In this document: positions 1-10,428 of the stretch, in pieces
Numbering within the stretch: the first letter of the stretch is position 1
Layout: each line of letters opens with the position of its first letter
DNA from: Gloeopeniophorella convolvens
Lineage: Eukaryota; Basidiomycota; Agaricomycetes; Russulales
Assembly (NCBI GenBank): GCA_022496205.1
Contig: WTXD01000158.1
Location: 1 to 24,580, forward strand
Length of the DNA stretch: 24,580 bases
Reading direction: 5' to 3'
Made by a program: the position numbers and the translations under genes
The notes under the pieces: generated by a model
What the model was told of the DNA's origin: nothing
Database searches by the model: none
The model's input: the letters and a program-made list of their open reading frames with translations, nothing else

Positions 1-1100
1 TCACTTCATGGTCCACTATGCTGAATTCATCGTCTCGCATGGCTCCGCTCCCAGATACAACACCGAGTACCCCGAACGGCTGCATATTGACTTTGCGAAG
101 CAAGCGTACCGGGCCAGCAATAAGCGCGACTACCTGGAGCAAATGACCCGCTGGTTACGAAGGCAGGAGGCGCTTCAGCTACGCACCTCATTCCTCGAAT
201 GGTGTCACCAGGAACTTGATCCGTTTGGAGGGACTGAGGTGAGTGGCGGAGCGCTGGCGGCTTTCTCTCGATGGAGCACAGAGAAGGGCTCTCTCTTGCC
301 ATCCTTGTCGCCGAAAGGGATACCCGCCCGCGCGTTCCGCGTCGCTTTGAAATGTCCCTACCCGCGTACTCGTGCCGACGCCCTCGCAGCTAGATACGGC
401 GCCGACCAGTTCATTGCGGCCTTGAACGTATTCATCAGGCGAACTCGCACTGCTCGCTCGGAGGCCATCCAGTTTACTCATCATCACATGTTTCCCGTCT
501 ACAACAAACTCACGGTTGCTCACCTCCCAACCCGCTTCACTCGTGAGAAGCTGCTCACCTTTAGCATCCACGCCATACCCAGTCGTCCTGCAGCCGGTCG
601 CAATCCCGCGACGCCTGGAGAGTTTGACACCGTGCTTCTAGTCGACCCTGAAGGCGATACCGGAGATAGGCAAATTGCCGGCGTGGATGGTGAGCACTCA
701 CCATAGCATCGGGCCCCTCCAATTCTAAGCCCAATCGCTCGTTCTAGCATGCCTTCGAGTCGCCTGTGTTCGAGCGCTTTTCACTCTCCCTGAGCACATG
801 GGTGACGATATGCGGGTATTAGCTTATGTGGAGTTGTTCACGAAGTTGCGATCTCACGACCCACATAGCGGGATGTATACGGTATCCCCATCGACGAGAC
901 AGCGACGCCGCAATGTCATGGTCGTGGCTGTCGATGACATTCTCTTTCCTTGCCACTTGATCCCGAAGAGTTCTGCTGCGTCTTCGTGGCCCCAGCGTTG
1001 GTCATCAAAGTCAGTCCTCGACGAAGCGACTCAGTTCATGGTCAACATGTATATAGATTTACATATGTTTGCGTTATTCAATATACACGACAAAGGTTGA
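1..1100 (+). CDS. Plavaka-type transposase, C-terminal part (5' end outside window)
   Basis: The frame is open from base 2 and enters the window already coding. Exon 1 ends at 689, a GT-AG intron spans 690-747 (58 nt), and exon 2 runs 748-1100 and stops at TGA. Splicing keeps phase and restores the stretch LRVACVRALFTLP ahead of LAYVELF. Conserved blocks I recognise from Plavaka transposases (CACTA/EnSpm-related, common in Agaricomycetes) are NTEYPERLHIDFAKQAYRAS near the left edge, the WLRRQE block, LAARYGADQFI, and the terminal HLIPKSS...SVLDE...FMVNMYID. The part seen would be the region after the catalytic core. The DDE residues, element ends and target duplication lie outside the window, so activity cannot be judged. 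No stop or frameshift is seen in this portion. Assignment is from motif memory, not a search. Confidence 0.8.
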
Positions 1101-1261
1101 TGGCGACGTCCAGAAGCGAGCATATTTGCGCTGGCCGGAATTAGAGGGACTGAGCCATGAAACCTGAAAACGCGATCCAATCTCGCAGCGTTTGGGGTCC
1201 CATCTGCGCGTATTAGACCGCGTCAAGTCGACAAGAGAGTGGACGCGTAGCATCACCCACC

Positions 1262-1764
1262 ATGAACAACAATAACAACACTCTCAGTATCGAAGTCGTC
1301 TCTGGAGGGGGTGGCGCCCTCCCTGCATTGGCCTTGTTCTTGGTGACACCCTCGACGAAAAATATCGTGAGTAGGCTTCATCATCCAAGCACCTGGACTG
1401 ACTTACTTTGCCACAGGTGGTGACTACCAGTGATGCTCGAAGCACCCGTGGCGTCAAGCGGGTGAGTAGCCCCGAGCCCGATCCACCTGCGAAGAAGCAT
1501 CGCGTTGAGCATTCCCCACCCCCCAGACTGCGTGAGGCCCAAGACACTGGGCCTGTTGCGGGTCGTTCAATGTGGCCCGCCCAGTATAAGTACAAGCCGG
1601 ACATGAGAGACAAGGGCAAGTCTCGAGCTGAGCCGAATGACTCCGATGAGGACATCATCGTGCCGTCAATCTCCAAGAAGCTACTTGACAGGATGTGCGC
1701 ATTCATGAAGGAAGTGGGTGAGTGGGATGAGGATGATGATACAGAACCGAAGGTTGAGAAGTAG
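1262..1764 (+). CDS. Small hypothetical protein, two exons, nuclear-signal-like
   Basis: ATG at 1262 sits in a CACC-ATG context. Exon 1 is 1262-1366 (35 codons), a GT-AG intron spans 1367-1416 with a CTGAC branch-like site, and exon 2 is 1417-1764 ending in TAG, giving 150 residues. The N-terminus is Asn-rich (NNNNN) followed by a short hydrophobic run (ALPALALFLV). The middle is Pro/Ser-rich and basic with a bipartite NLS-like pattern (KRVSSPEPDPPAKKHR). The C-terminus is acidic (GEWDEDDDTE). I recognise no domain. It lies 160 bp after the Plavaka transposase on the same strand, so it could be a passenger gene of that element or an independent gene; the sequence does not decide. It converges on the decayed Myb gene ending at 1853. 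Confidence 0.5.
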
Positions 1765-1783
1765 GTGGACAGTATGCGGGGGT

Positions 1784-1815
1784 TCTAGGGTATCTGCGGT
1801 GGCTCTAGGGTATCT
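1784..1815 (+). repeat. Short imperfect tandem repeat, 20-bp period
   Basis: The string TCTAGGGTATCT occurs twice 20 bp apart (1784-1795 and 1804-1815) between the two convergent genes. A second short word, ACAGTATGC, flanks it on both sides. No function is evident; it may belong to the 3' untranslated region of either neighbour. Confidence 0.5.
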
Positions 1816-1852
1816 ACAGTATGCTACAAAGATGCTGATGCATCGTCAGTAT

Positions 1853-3215
1853 CTATATGTCGTTCGTCGCGGAATGTGAAGAGGGGGCCGATTTCTGAGA
1901 GGACGATACCTCAGCAATTGCGAGGCGAGCCACCAAGAGAGTGACAACGTCTGCGAATATGTTAGGCCACTGAAGTTCTACATAACGAGCTACATACCAC
2001 GATGGCAGAGCTCGGGGCCGCCGAGCTCCTTTCTAAGGCGGCTCCACTTCTGCTGGATTGCGTGCGCGCTCCAGTGCGCCCACGTTGGATCGTGCAGCAG
2101 CTTCTAGTCCAGATCGTCTTCGCTCTGGACGTCAAACGAGGCGACCCTGCGTGACATACATCCATCAGGACTCCACTGGATCGTGGACAAACAACATACT
2201 TTGTGATGAGGATGCGCTCATCGTCTTTTCCCCATACGCGTTTCTTCCCCGAGCCGAGCAGTTTGGGTTCCAGCGTGCCGAACCTGTACTATGATCAGTG
2301 TGCGCTGCGGAGAAAGCCTGGTACGGCCACACCATTTGTTTTGGCATTGCTGCGGTGTGCGAACGCCTCCCATCCGCTTCGACACCTCTGGCCAGAAGCC
2401 ACGAAGCTTTGTTACCATGCGGCCCTCCTGCCCCAACTCCCGCATAACACAAAGGAGATCCTCTTCCTCCCGTTCGGACCACGTCCCTGGATGTTACGGC
2501 TGTGAACTCAATGCACGGGCATACCAGACAGCACCCTTACCGCGGCGCTGGTTCCCTTTGGCTGGCCCGGCATAGTACTTTTGCCAGCGATCTCAGCAGT
2601 CTGAAACCGTGCGCTCGACATGTGCACTGATGGACTCCCAATCATCGCCAAACTTTTGCACCGCACTGGAGAGCGTCATAAACCCACTTTGAACCTTAGG
2701 GAAAAGGGGCACTCACAATCGCAGTTGGTCATCCACCGAACCGTCCCACTTTCCCTGTCTCGCCATAGGGTCGTACGCGCACCGCACATGGTCATATACA
2801 GATTTGACCCCGTGAGAGGGCACCGCGCGCGCTAGAGGATAATGTTAGATACGAATGGCGCGATCTTATGAAGAATATGCTTACCGACACGGGCCCAAAA
2901 GCCGCGAGACTAAGGCTCGTAATTGATTATCAGTGCCTGGATATCGTCAACGGAGAGTCCTTTTTCCTGCCAAGTCCAACGTTAGACATCTCATTCAAGG
3001 TGGTATGTATATGGAACGAACCTGACAATAGCGCTCAATCTCATCCTTTGCGCGCCGCGTTTCGTCCCCTGAGAATGCCCCAGTGCGGCAAATGATTCCT
3101 GAGCCGTGCTTAGCGCTTCCCCTCGTGCACCCGCTAGATCAACCTTACCATATTGACTTTCAAACTGGCTTGGGGGGATCCATTTGGTAGCTAGGAGATC
3201 TGCTACGTCAGCCAT
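1853..3215 (-). pseudogene. Decayed Reb1/TTF-I-like Myb DNA-binding protein, about nine exons
   Basis: Reading right to left, the exons are 3215-3149, 3098-3022, 2966-2885, 2831-2717, 2665-2541, 2486-2333, 2283-2200, 2146-1998 and 1950-1853. All introns are GT-AG, 47-55 nt, and phases join exactly (951 nt, 317 codons). The spliced reading gives the order typical of fungal Reb1: LLATKW, then a KGLSVDDIQALI segment, FWARVARAVP, SVYDHVR, QGKW, a Myb repeat with QKFGDDWESIS and DRW, a second repeat RRGTWSEREEEDLL...FWPEVSKRMG.RTPQQC.NKW, and the C-terminal WAHWSAHAIQQKWSRL. Known family members bind the rDNA terminator and arrest Pol I or replication forks. Three in-frame stops fall inside conserved blocks: TAG 2912-2910, TGA 2595-2593 (expected Arg of DCRDRW) and TAG 2106-2104 (expected Trp). 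The start is uncertain: ATG 3215 is the first clear one, the frame stays open to 3359, and the usual longer N-terminus is not evident. No frameshift is needed anywhere. Confidence 0.8.
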
Positions 3216-4083
3216 ATCGAGGTTCTGAGGTGCTGCGTTAGCGACAGCGGCACGGCAACGACGATAACGTGAAGATAATTGAAGAGAGTCTGCAGCTTCG
3301 CCTTGAACGTTTTTGTTAGCCAGACCTTTCTTGGGGAATGTAGTCTCACACAAATTCAAACAACTTTTTTTCTATCGCTATGTACGAGGATAGTAACTAC
3401 TGAGTCGAAAGAGCAAGTGCGAAGGAGGGAAAGCCCGGAGCCGGCCCGGGGGTTCGCCAATATCGTTTGAGCCTTCACGATGGATCTCAGAGTTAAGGCC
3501 GCGTGACACACGCGTGGTATTACCTATTGTGGCGACACAGGGCGGGCCGCAAATCAAGATCACATGGGCACCCTAGCCAGCGTGAAGGTAACTTGCATAT
3601 GTCGGTCCGAAGTGTACTCAGCACCCCTTTTCTCCCTCCCGCACTCCTCCCTACAAACATGTCCTTGATTCCTTCAACATGTAGATGTAGAATAATTCAG
3701 TTTGTGTAGAATAGTATTACAGCGTGATGTCAATGCCATTTGTACGATGATTGAGAAAGCCTGAATACAAACCAAAGGGCAGTTTTTCAGAAAGTAAAGA
3801 GTTGAGCAGCGCTAATCACGGACAGGTTCGTTGCGGGAAATGCGATCTTTTCACGGACACGCTGCGGATGCATGGCCCGGCTGCGGTGCATGAGGCGAGG
3901 AGCGCCATTGCGCCCAGGTGAGTAATCACCGCAAACACGCATAGCGTTGATCAAGGGTGAAGGGATCTCCACAATACGCTCTCTCCACGCAGGATTTGCT
4001 ACGTGTACACTGCCGCGTCCCAGTTTAAAACTGGGCAGGACGTCGCACATCGAGGTATACTCACTGCTCACTCATTCTGCGCA
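3216..4083. other. Intergenic region between divergent Myb pseudogene and Spt5-like gene
   Basis: This region would hold the promoters of both divergent genes. The Myb frame stays open on the minus strand to 3359, so part may be lost coding sequence. On the plus strand an intron-like segment (GTGAGT at 3918, CAG at 3990-3992) joins an ATG at 3868 to an open exon 3993-4054 followed by another GTATAC donor. Splicing that donor to the acceptor at 4152 puts the Spt5-like gene out of frame, so I leave it as possible upstream untranslated exons. Nothing else is recognised. Confidence 0.5.
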
Positions 4084-6768
4084 ATGCCATCATCCGATGT
4101 CAGTCTCGGCCTGGTTTGAATGCGTTGCAGTGATACTGACATCTCAATGCAGGTCTGGCAATATCTCGATATCGAGGCCGAGCACGCTGAAGACGAAGAG
4201 GAGGACTTTGATGATGAGGAATTGGGTACGCCGCCTCTTCAATTGTTCCTCGCGTACCCTCATCGCATGGGCAGGGGATTTCTTGCATGACGAGATTGTA
4301 GATGACGAGGACATCACCACCGCCAGCGTCGATATCGCTGCTTCCCTTGCGGACGAGGCTGAAGACATGGAGTGCCTGGCTCGAGGTTTCAGGCCTCAGC
4401 CGCGCATCATCCCCAGCGTGTTTCTAGCCTCCGAGCTACCCCTCCAAGTGAGGGCGCCACATATAGGAGACCCTGGATTATGGTGCGTGCAGGTCAAGGT
4501 AAGTGCTCATTGTGCTGGAATCAACCTCAATCTAACAAGTGTTAAGTTTGGCCACGAGCGTGACATCGTTTCCCAGCTCGCGCGCAGGTTCTTCAATACC
4601 ACCGCCTCCCGGGCCCCCAGCATTGTGTCGGCCTTCAATCGCGACGGCATCGGGGGGTACATATTTGTAGAAGCGCTCTCCCTCTCCGACGTCATTCGCG
4701 CCTTGGAAGGCATGGCAGCCGCGCGCTCGTCTGTTCCCCGCCCGATCGACATAGATCGGCGCATCGAGCTCTTCACCTCGCCCGCACCTCGACGCCTGGA
4801 TCAAGCTGACGATGGCTGCTGGGTACGATTCACTTCCGGTTTGTACCGAGGAGATATCGGGTATGTATACGAGCAGAACAAAGAGTTCGATGACCTCGTC
4901 AGGGTACTCGTTGTGCCAAGACTACCTTACAACGCGCGCGGTCGGGCCTGGAGTGATGAACACAGCTTGTTAGGCTCCCCGGAAGCAAAACGGAGGAGGC
5001 TGGAGTGACCGCCCGCACGTCCATCCAGCGTATCCGAAGTCGTGTCGTTGTTTGGCCGGCGGGACGTCAAGGTCCGCGATCTCGCAAGTGACACATTCTT
5101 CGTCGGGGAGACATCGTTCCGTGCGGGTGTCGCATTATACTGGGTGCCAAGATGTTGCCTGGAAGTTTCAGATGCGATGCCCTCCGACCTCACCCCATTC
5201 GTGAGGGCCTCCCTTACTTGCCCGGTCTTTGCGTTCAGGAAGTGGCTTATCAAGGCGGCTCAAAACACCATCCGGGAGGGCATGCGCATCGTCGTCATCA
5301 GCGGCAGCCTCAAAGGAATTGTGGGCCGTGTCACCAGCATCCTCAACGGTACAATCTCGATTCGTGACGATTTTGCCACGGGTGGCACACGCTCGTACAA
5401 TATGATCGACCTCTCCGATCTCCTAGTTCACTTCATCCCGGGGGACAACATCAAGGCACGATGGTCTTTGTCGCGCGGGATCGTTATCGCAGTAAGCTAT
5501 GATCCAAATCGGATGGTCTACATCGACCAGAAGAACTGCGAGGTAAGTACTAGCATTCTAGCTAAGTATCTAAATAACTTCAAAGTAGATCTCAATGCCG
5601 ACGTACGAGGCGGAGGCATATTCTCCAGAGCTGCACACTGCGAGCCTCAGACCCGGCGTCTGGGTCAACTATGCTGGAGTGACTGGACCGGAAGACATCC
5701 CGATGAAGGGTTATGGACGCATCTTCAAGAATGAAGATGGAACCGTATATGTCGAAGATGGTGTGGCTAGGCAGGTGGTGGTGAGTCCGACAATCAACTC
5801 ACGAAGCTGGCATACTCATGATCGCTGAGATTCGGTGCAATGTGGATAATCTGGAAGTGGCTGCGAAGCAACGCGAGGTGCCGCTGCCCTTTGCGCAGCC
5901 AGTCCCTCCAAAGAAGACAGATGCGTTGCCGCCGCCTTTGATGCCAGAGTTGCGTCACAAGGAGGTGATCGTGAGAGATGGCCCCTTGAAAGGTCGTATC
6001 GGCACAATCAGAGATCACACGGTGTATGGTGCTGCGATACTCATGCACGCAGGTCTGGCGCAGCATTCAATGCACATCAAGTGGTTCGATTGGTCGAAGC
6101 TATTTGTGTGGTAAGTTCATCAGGCTGTACATGCAACTGAAGCCTAATTTTCCTCAGGCCATCGCGTGGGCCTCATGCGCCGAGGATGCTACAGCAGTCC
6201 CCGCCTCGCGGACGTACGGCCAGCCCCGAGCCGTCCGAGAGCAGGAAACACACGCCCCCGCCCGAGGATCAATCGGTACTGGACAGTCTGTATGAGAAAG
6301 GTGAGTGGCATTGCAATATGTCCGCACGGACTAGATCACAAAAGCCCTGGGGCAGCCGAGGATCACTGGATCCACTTCCACGAGATCCAGGAGATCATGG
6401 CCACCAAGCGGCTGGCGTTGGCCGTGAGAGAACATGATGGGACACTTGGGATCTCAGCGAAGACAGTCCAGCTCCCTCGACGGACTGTCCAGCCTGCCGA
6501 GGGCGAAGTCATCGTCAGCATCATCCGCCGCAAGCTGCCTGTGCAACTATCAATGGACCCGCGCCAACTCGCCACGTGGCCTGCCTCGTGCGGGGACAGT
6601 GTCATCGTCGTCGAAGGCAGGTGGATAGGCTGGGTTGGTAAGGTGACAGAGGCTAGTGGGGAACTGGACAGCAGGCTCTGCGTCGTCCAGTTTGGTGCAG
6701 CGTTCCCAGATGAGGACAAGTCTCGTCCCTTTATGCCTTACGAGATCGTTGTGCTCCTTGATGCTTGA
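4084..6768 (+). pseudogene. Spt5-like NGN/KOW protein, eight exons, one in-frame stop
   Basis: The model is 4084-4098, 4153-4225, 4275-4498, 4547-5542, 5589-5780, 5830-6110, 6158-6300 and 6356-6768, with phases that join exactly (2337 nt, about 778 residues). The N-terminus is strongly acidic (DEEEDFDDEEL), as in Spt5. An NGN-like domain follows (LWCVQVK, GHERDIV, GYIFVEALS). KOW-like motifs appear at VRFTSGLYRGDIG, EGMRIVVISGSLKGIVG, VIVRDGPLKGRIGTI and, near the end, GDSVIVVEGRWIGWVGKV. A Pro/Ser-rich linker (SPPRGRTASPEPSESRKHTP) precedes the last segment. Canonical Spt5 pairs with Spt4 on RNA polymerase II; this divergent protein may not. TGA at 5006-5008 interrupts an otherwise continuous frame, probably a former CGA. 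Acceptors at 4546 (AAG) and 5829 (GAG) are not the usual YAG, so those junctions are less sure. The five-codon first exon (MPSSD) is tentative. Confidence 0.75.
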
Positions 6769-7151
6769 CTTATTCGGTTCCATAGCGCATAATCTCATGT
6801 ATATACAAGTGTCTGTACTGTCTGTACTTAATCAATGTACCATGGTGTTATCGTGAATTTGCAATCTGCGCAAAAGATGTACCGCGCGAGATAATCAGAC
6901 TGATGTAGGATTTAGGGTGCGCGCGTCAATCTCGTATTGCCTAATGTGTCATGCGCGTGCAACGGTGCTACAGCGCTATGTAGACTACGTAGTCACGATA
7001 GACTACAGAGTTATGCACGCGTCTATCAGTACTACATAGTGCTATATTGCCAAAGCAGGTTGCTACACTGACTACATATGTCTACGTAGACATCGGGTTA
7101 ATTATGTTGACGACGTAGTGCTACGTAGTGCTACATAGCTCCCGCGTGCCG
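6769..7151. other. Non-coding gap between Spt5-like gene and element 1 pol
   Basis: No open frame of interest is seen. The left 150 bp probably holds the 3' end of the Spt5-like transcript. The right half is unusually rich in CTAC/GTAG words, listed separately. I looked here for the 3' LTR of element 1 by comparing it with the LTR at 13083-13368 and found no shared sequence, and there is no clear polypurine tract right after the pol stop. Confidence 0.55.
6976..7136. repeat. CTAC/GTAG palindrome cluster
   Basis: Two perfect palindromes occur, GACTACGTAGTC at 6983-6994 and ATGTCTACGTAGACAT at 7078-7093. A 10-bp unit ACGTAGTGCT is repeated head to tail at 7113-7132. Further single copies of CTACATAG, ACTACATA and CTACAC lie between them. 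The density is far above the rest of the window. It could be the subterminal region of a DNA transposon or protein-binding sites, but no terminal inverted repeat was recognised. Confidence 0.5.
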
Positions 7152-9897
7152 CTACGGCTCCAGGGTTTCTTCCTGATGAAGGGTCGGGCCTGGTGCGTCA
7201 GGGTGCGTTTTGTGAAACGCTTCGACTGCCTCCTGTGCATGCATGAGGCTTGCTGGAACCCATTCATTCTCGGCGTCTGGGAAGCCGAGCCACTTGATGA
7301 GGTACTCGATTTTCTTGCGGAAAACACGAGAGTTGAGGATTGCTTCTATCTCTTGCTCCTCTTCACCGTCAATAAGGTCAGGGGGTGGTGGTGTGAAGTT
7401 GGGTCCATGTTCGGACGTCTCGTTGTATGGCGTCAACAACGAGGCGTGAAACACGTTGTGGATACGGAAATGAGTGGGAAGGGCTAGCTGGAATGAGACA
7501 GGGGATAACTTCTTCGTTATCTTGAATGGTCCGTGGCGGCGTGGTGCTAGCTTTGCTGTGGGGTATGCGGTGTGGAGGTTCTTGCCTTCTAGCCACACGT
7601 GTTGGCCTTCTTGCAACGAGGGGGTTGTTCCTCCTCGTCGTTCTTTCATTCTTGTACTTGCCCATTTGAGGGCAAGGTGTGCGTCGTGTCGGATGTCGTT
7701 AATTCGTTGGAGTCGTTCAGTGACTCCTGGTAATCGTGATGTTCCGGCTGTACTTCCGGTATCGTCTGGTCGGTAACCCATCATGACTTCAAATGGGGTT
7801 TTGTTCGTGGCGGAGTGTTGGTTGGAATTATGTGCGAACTTGGCGAGCGGTAGCCAATCTGCCCAATCGTTTTGTTGTCCGTTTACCCAGAATCGGAGAT
7901 ACTGTTCGAGTTCTTGGTTTACTCGTTCAGTTTGTCCATCTGTTTGTGGGTGGTAAGCCATGGACATCTTTTGTTTAATCTGCAATTTCTTGCAGAGTTC
8001 TTTGGTGAAGTGGGCAGTGAACTGCGTGTCTCGATCAGAGATAATGCTTGCCGGTAGGCCGAACCGTCGGAAGACGTGGTCGATGTAGAGCTTTGCAACA
8101 TCGGTTGCCGTCATAGCTTCCTTGCAGGGTATGAACACCGCTCCCTTCGTACTGTCGTGGTCGACTACTACGAATATTGAGTCGTAGCCGTTGGACTTGG
8201 GTAATTTCGTGATGAAGTCCATTGCGATGTGTCTGAAGGGAGTGGTCTGTCGTTCTGGTTTGATCGGCATGAGTTCGACTTTTGGTCGGTGAGTCAGAAC
8301 TTTCATCCTTTGGCAGTCGGCGCATCCTTGTACGTATTTTTGCACGAATTCGTTGATTCCAACCCAATGCCAATGTTGCTTGACCTTTTCTTGGGTTTTG
8401 TGGATTCCTGGGTGTCCGGCGCTTGGTCGATCGTGATATTGTCTCACGATCTCTTGTTTAAGCGCTTTGTTGTCCGGCACCCATCGTGCTCCTTGGGCAT
8501 TTTCTATCCATCCGGTACTTTTCTCCACATACTGTGGGGGTATACTTGTTCGTTCTAGTCGTTGCTGGTATTGGACTCGTTCTTCTAGCGTTGCGTCTGG
8601 CAGGAGTTCAACAAGGTGAACAAATACTTCCTCTGGTAGGAGGACGGTATTTTCGTTATCTTGACTTCCGTCGTCGTGATCTGGTCGTCGAGATAGTGCA
8701 TCCGCTGGGGTGTGGTCTCGTCCGGGTACGTGTTTGATTATGAAGTCGAAGTCAGCTAGTTCTTCATGCCAGCGCGCCTGCCTCCTTGTTACCTTCCGAG
8801 CTTGTCGGAAGTATAGGAGGTTTTGGTGATCCGTAAGAATTGTGATTGGGTGAAGCGCTCCAGCGAGATGATGTCTCCATTCTTTGAGTGCTTTGATCAC
8901 CGCCAGCAATTCTCGGTCGTAGATGTCGTAATTTTGTTCCGGGGGCGTGAACGAACTGGAATAGTATGCGACAGGATGTCGCTTGCCGTCTTCCTTCTCT
9001 TGGGATAGGACCGCTCCGGTGGCAAACGCGGATGCGTCGGTCTCTAAGAAGAAGGGAAGGTCGTGATCTATATGTCGTAGGACGGGTTTGTCGAGAAAAG
9101 CGCGCTTCAGTTGTTCGAACGCATCTTGTTCTTGCTGTCCCCAGTGCCAGGGGTTCTCCTTCTTCGTGAGGTCATTAAGGGGTCGTGCGATCTTCCCAAA
9201 GTCCTTGATGAACCGGCGGTAGAAGTTACCAAAGCCTAGGAAGGCTCGGACGTGTTTGACCGATTTGGGTACCGGCCAGTCTGCGATGCCTTTAACCTTG
9301 ATCGGGTCCATGGCTAGTCCGGTTCCGTCAATTATCACTCCAAGGTACTCCACTTGGTCCGCTTCAAAGGTACATTTCTCCGGTTTTAGGTACAAGTCGT
9401 TGTCTTGTAGTTTGGCGAGTACGCGGTGTACCATTTTGCGGTGTAGTTCAATGTCGTTTGGGGTTGCGATGAGTATGTCGTCCATATAAATAATCACCAG
9501 TCCGGAATCGATTTCTTCCTTGAAGATTTCGTTCATCATCGTTTGGAAGGTGGAAGGTGAGTTTGTTAATCCAAAGAACATGACCATGGGTTCGAATAGT
9601 CCTCGGTTGGTTTTAAACGCTGCCTTCCATTGGTCGCCTTCCTTGATTCGGATGTTGTTGTACCCCCATCGTACATCAAACTTGGTGAAGATCTTTGCGT
9701 GTTGGACCTTGTGGATTAGTTCTTCGATGAGGGGGAGGGGGTAATGGTTCCGGATGGTATATTCGTTTAGTCGTCGATAGTCCTGTACTGGGCGTAGTTT
9801 CCCATCCTTTTTCTTGACGAAGAAGAAGGGTGATGCGTATTTGGAGCCTGAGGATCGGATGTAGCCTTTGTCAAGATGTTCCTTGACGAATATGTCT

Positions 9898-9902
9898 AGG
9901 GC
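9898..9902. repeat. Target-site duplication, left copy (AGGGC)
   Basis: A five-base direct repeat abuts the left TG end of the solo LTR. The identical copy at 10429-10433 abuts its right CA end. On the pol coding strand it reads GCCCT, part of the Ala-Leu codons of the motif EAL. Confidence 0.93.
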
Positions 9903-9932
9903 TGTTGAAGCGCAGCAGAAACAGGGTGCCAA

Positions 9933-10093
9933 CTAGGCAAGCAAGAGCAAAGCTCAGTCAGTGAAGTCAACAGACTTAGTGTCATTGGCGCAATACCTAG
10001 GCAAGCAAGAGCAAAGCTAAAGTAACTAGGTAAGCGCAAGTCCGGAAGTTCTGGAAGTAAAGTACTTGCCTCAGTCAGTGAAGTCAACAGACT
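9933..10093. repeat. Two interleaved direct repeats inside the solo LTR
   Basis: A 22-bp word beginning CTAGGCAAGCAAGAGC occurs at 9933-9954 and 9997-10018. A 24-bp word beginning CTCAGTCAGTGAAGTC occurs at 9953-9976 and 10070-10093. Both pairs look exact. They lie downstream of the TATA box on the minus strand, in the presumed R-U5 part, and point to an internal duplication. Confidence 0.85.
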
Positions 10094-10114
10094 GAGGCTA
10101 CAAGGGTGAAAACA

Positions 10115-10128
10115 GCGTCCTTTATATA
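10115..10128 (-). promoter_or_regulatory. TATA box of the solo LTR
   Basis: The minus strand reads TATATAAAGG, a canonical TATAWAAR match, about 300 bp into the LTR from its minus-strand start. This orients the LTR and suggests residual promoter activity directed toward the 3' half of element 1 pol. Confidence 0.6.
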
Positions 10129-10428
10129 CACAAAAGGAGTGTGGTTTGCATGTGATAAACAACAGCAACATGTGATAACCAGAGACCCATGTGAAAGCGG
10201 AACTAAAGTGGGTCGACCGGAACTGCAGGTGGGTCAACCCGGAACTGCATGTGGGTCATGGAAGGGCCCGGAAGAATCTAGAACAGGAACGAAAGTAGGT
10301 ACAGCCTTAGGGGCTAGAACATAATGATGTCATATACATTGTAGATCAGATAGCTCGCAGATCACCGAGTCCCTTATCTAATCTAATCAGAGACGTCCTT
10401 CCTGTCCTGAGTCCTGTCCGTCTCAACA

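Larger units (their letters stand above)
9903..10428 (-). mobile_element. Solo LTR (526 bp) nested in element 1 pol
   Basis: The insert is bounded by perfect 6-bp inverted ends (TGTTGA...TCAACA) and by a perfect 5-bp target duplication AGGGC at 9898-9902 and 10429-10433. Removing it with one target copy restores the pol frame exactly across the motif SPSEQEAL-DIFVKEHL, which aligns with the same site of element 2. It contains no coding sequence. A canonical TATA box (TATATAAAGG) lies on the minus strand near 10120, so I orient it as minus. The ends differ from the LTRs of elements 1 and 2 (TGTTACG, TGTCACG), so it belongs to another family whose full copy is not here. It presumably arose by recombination between the two LTRs of a full element. 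Confidence 0.93.

Noticed and set aside
1284..1706. 140-codon minus-strand ORF
   Set aside because: Antisense to the two-exon gene at 1262-1764, crosses its intron and has no recognisable protein pattern.
3868..4054. Extra upstream coding exons of the Spt5-like gene
   Set aside because: Splice signals are good but joining to the exon at 4153 breaks the frame, so kept only as possible untranslated exons.
3787..4071. 95-codon minus-strand ORF next to the Spt5-like gene
   Set aside because: No domain; the opposite strand has a better intron-like signal, and the frame shows no similarity I recognise.
6769..7151. Possible 3' LTR of element 1
   Set aside because: No words shared with the 5' LTR at 13083-13368 and no TG start after the pol stop.
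7128..7487. 119-codon plus-strand ORF
   Set aside because: Antisense to the integrase/chromodomain end of element 1 pol.
9896..10237. 113-codon minus-strand ORF
   Set aside because: Lies inside the solo LTR and mirrors its internal repeats; not a protein.
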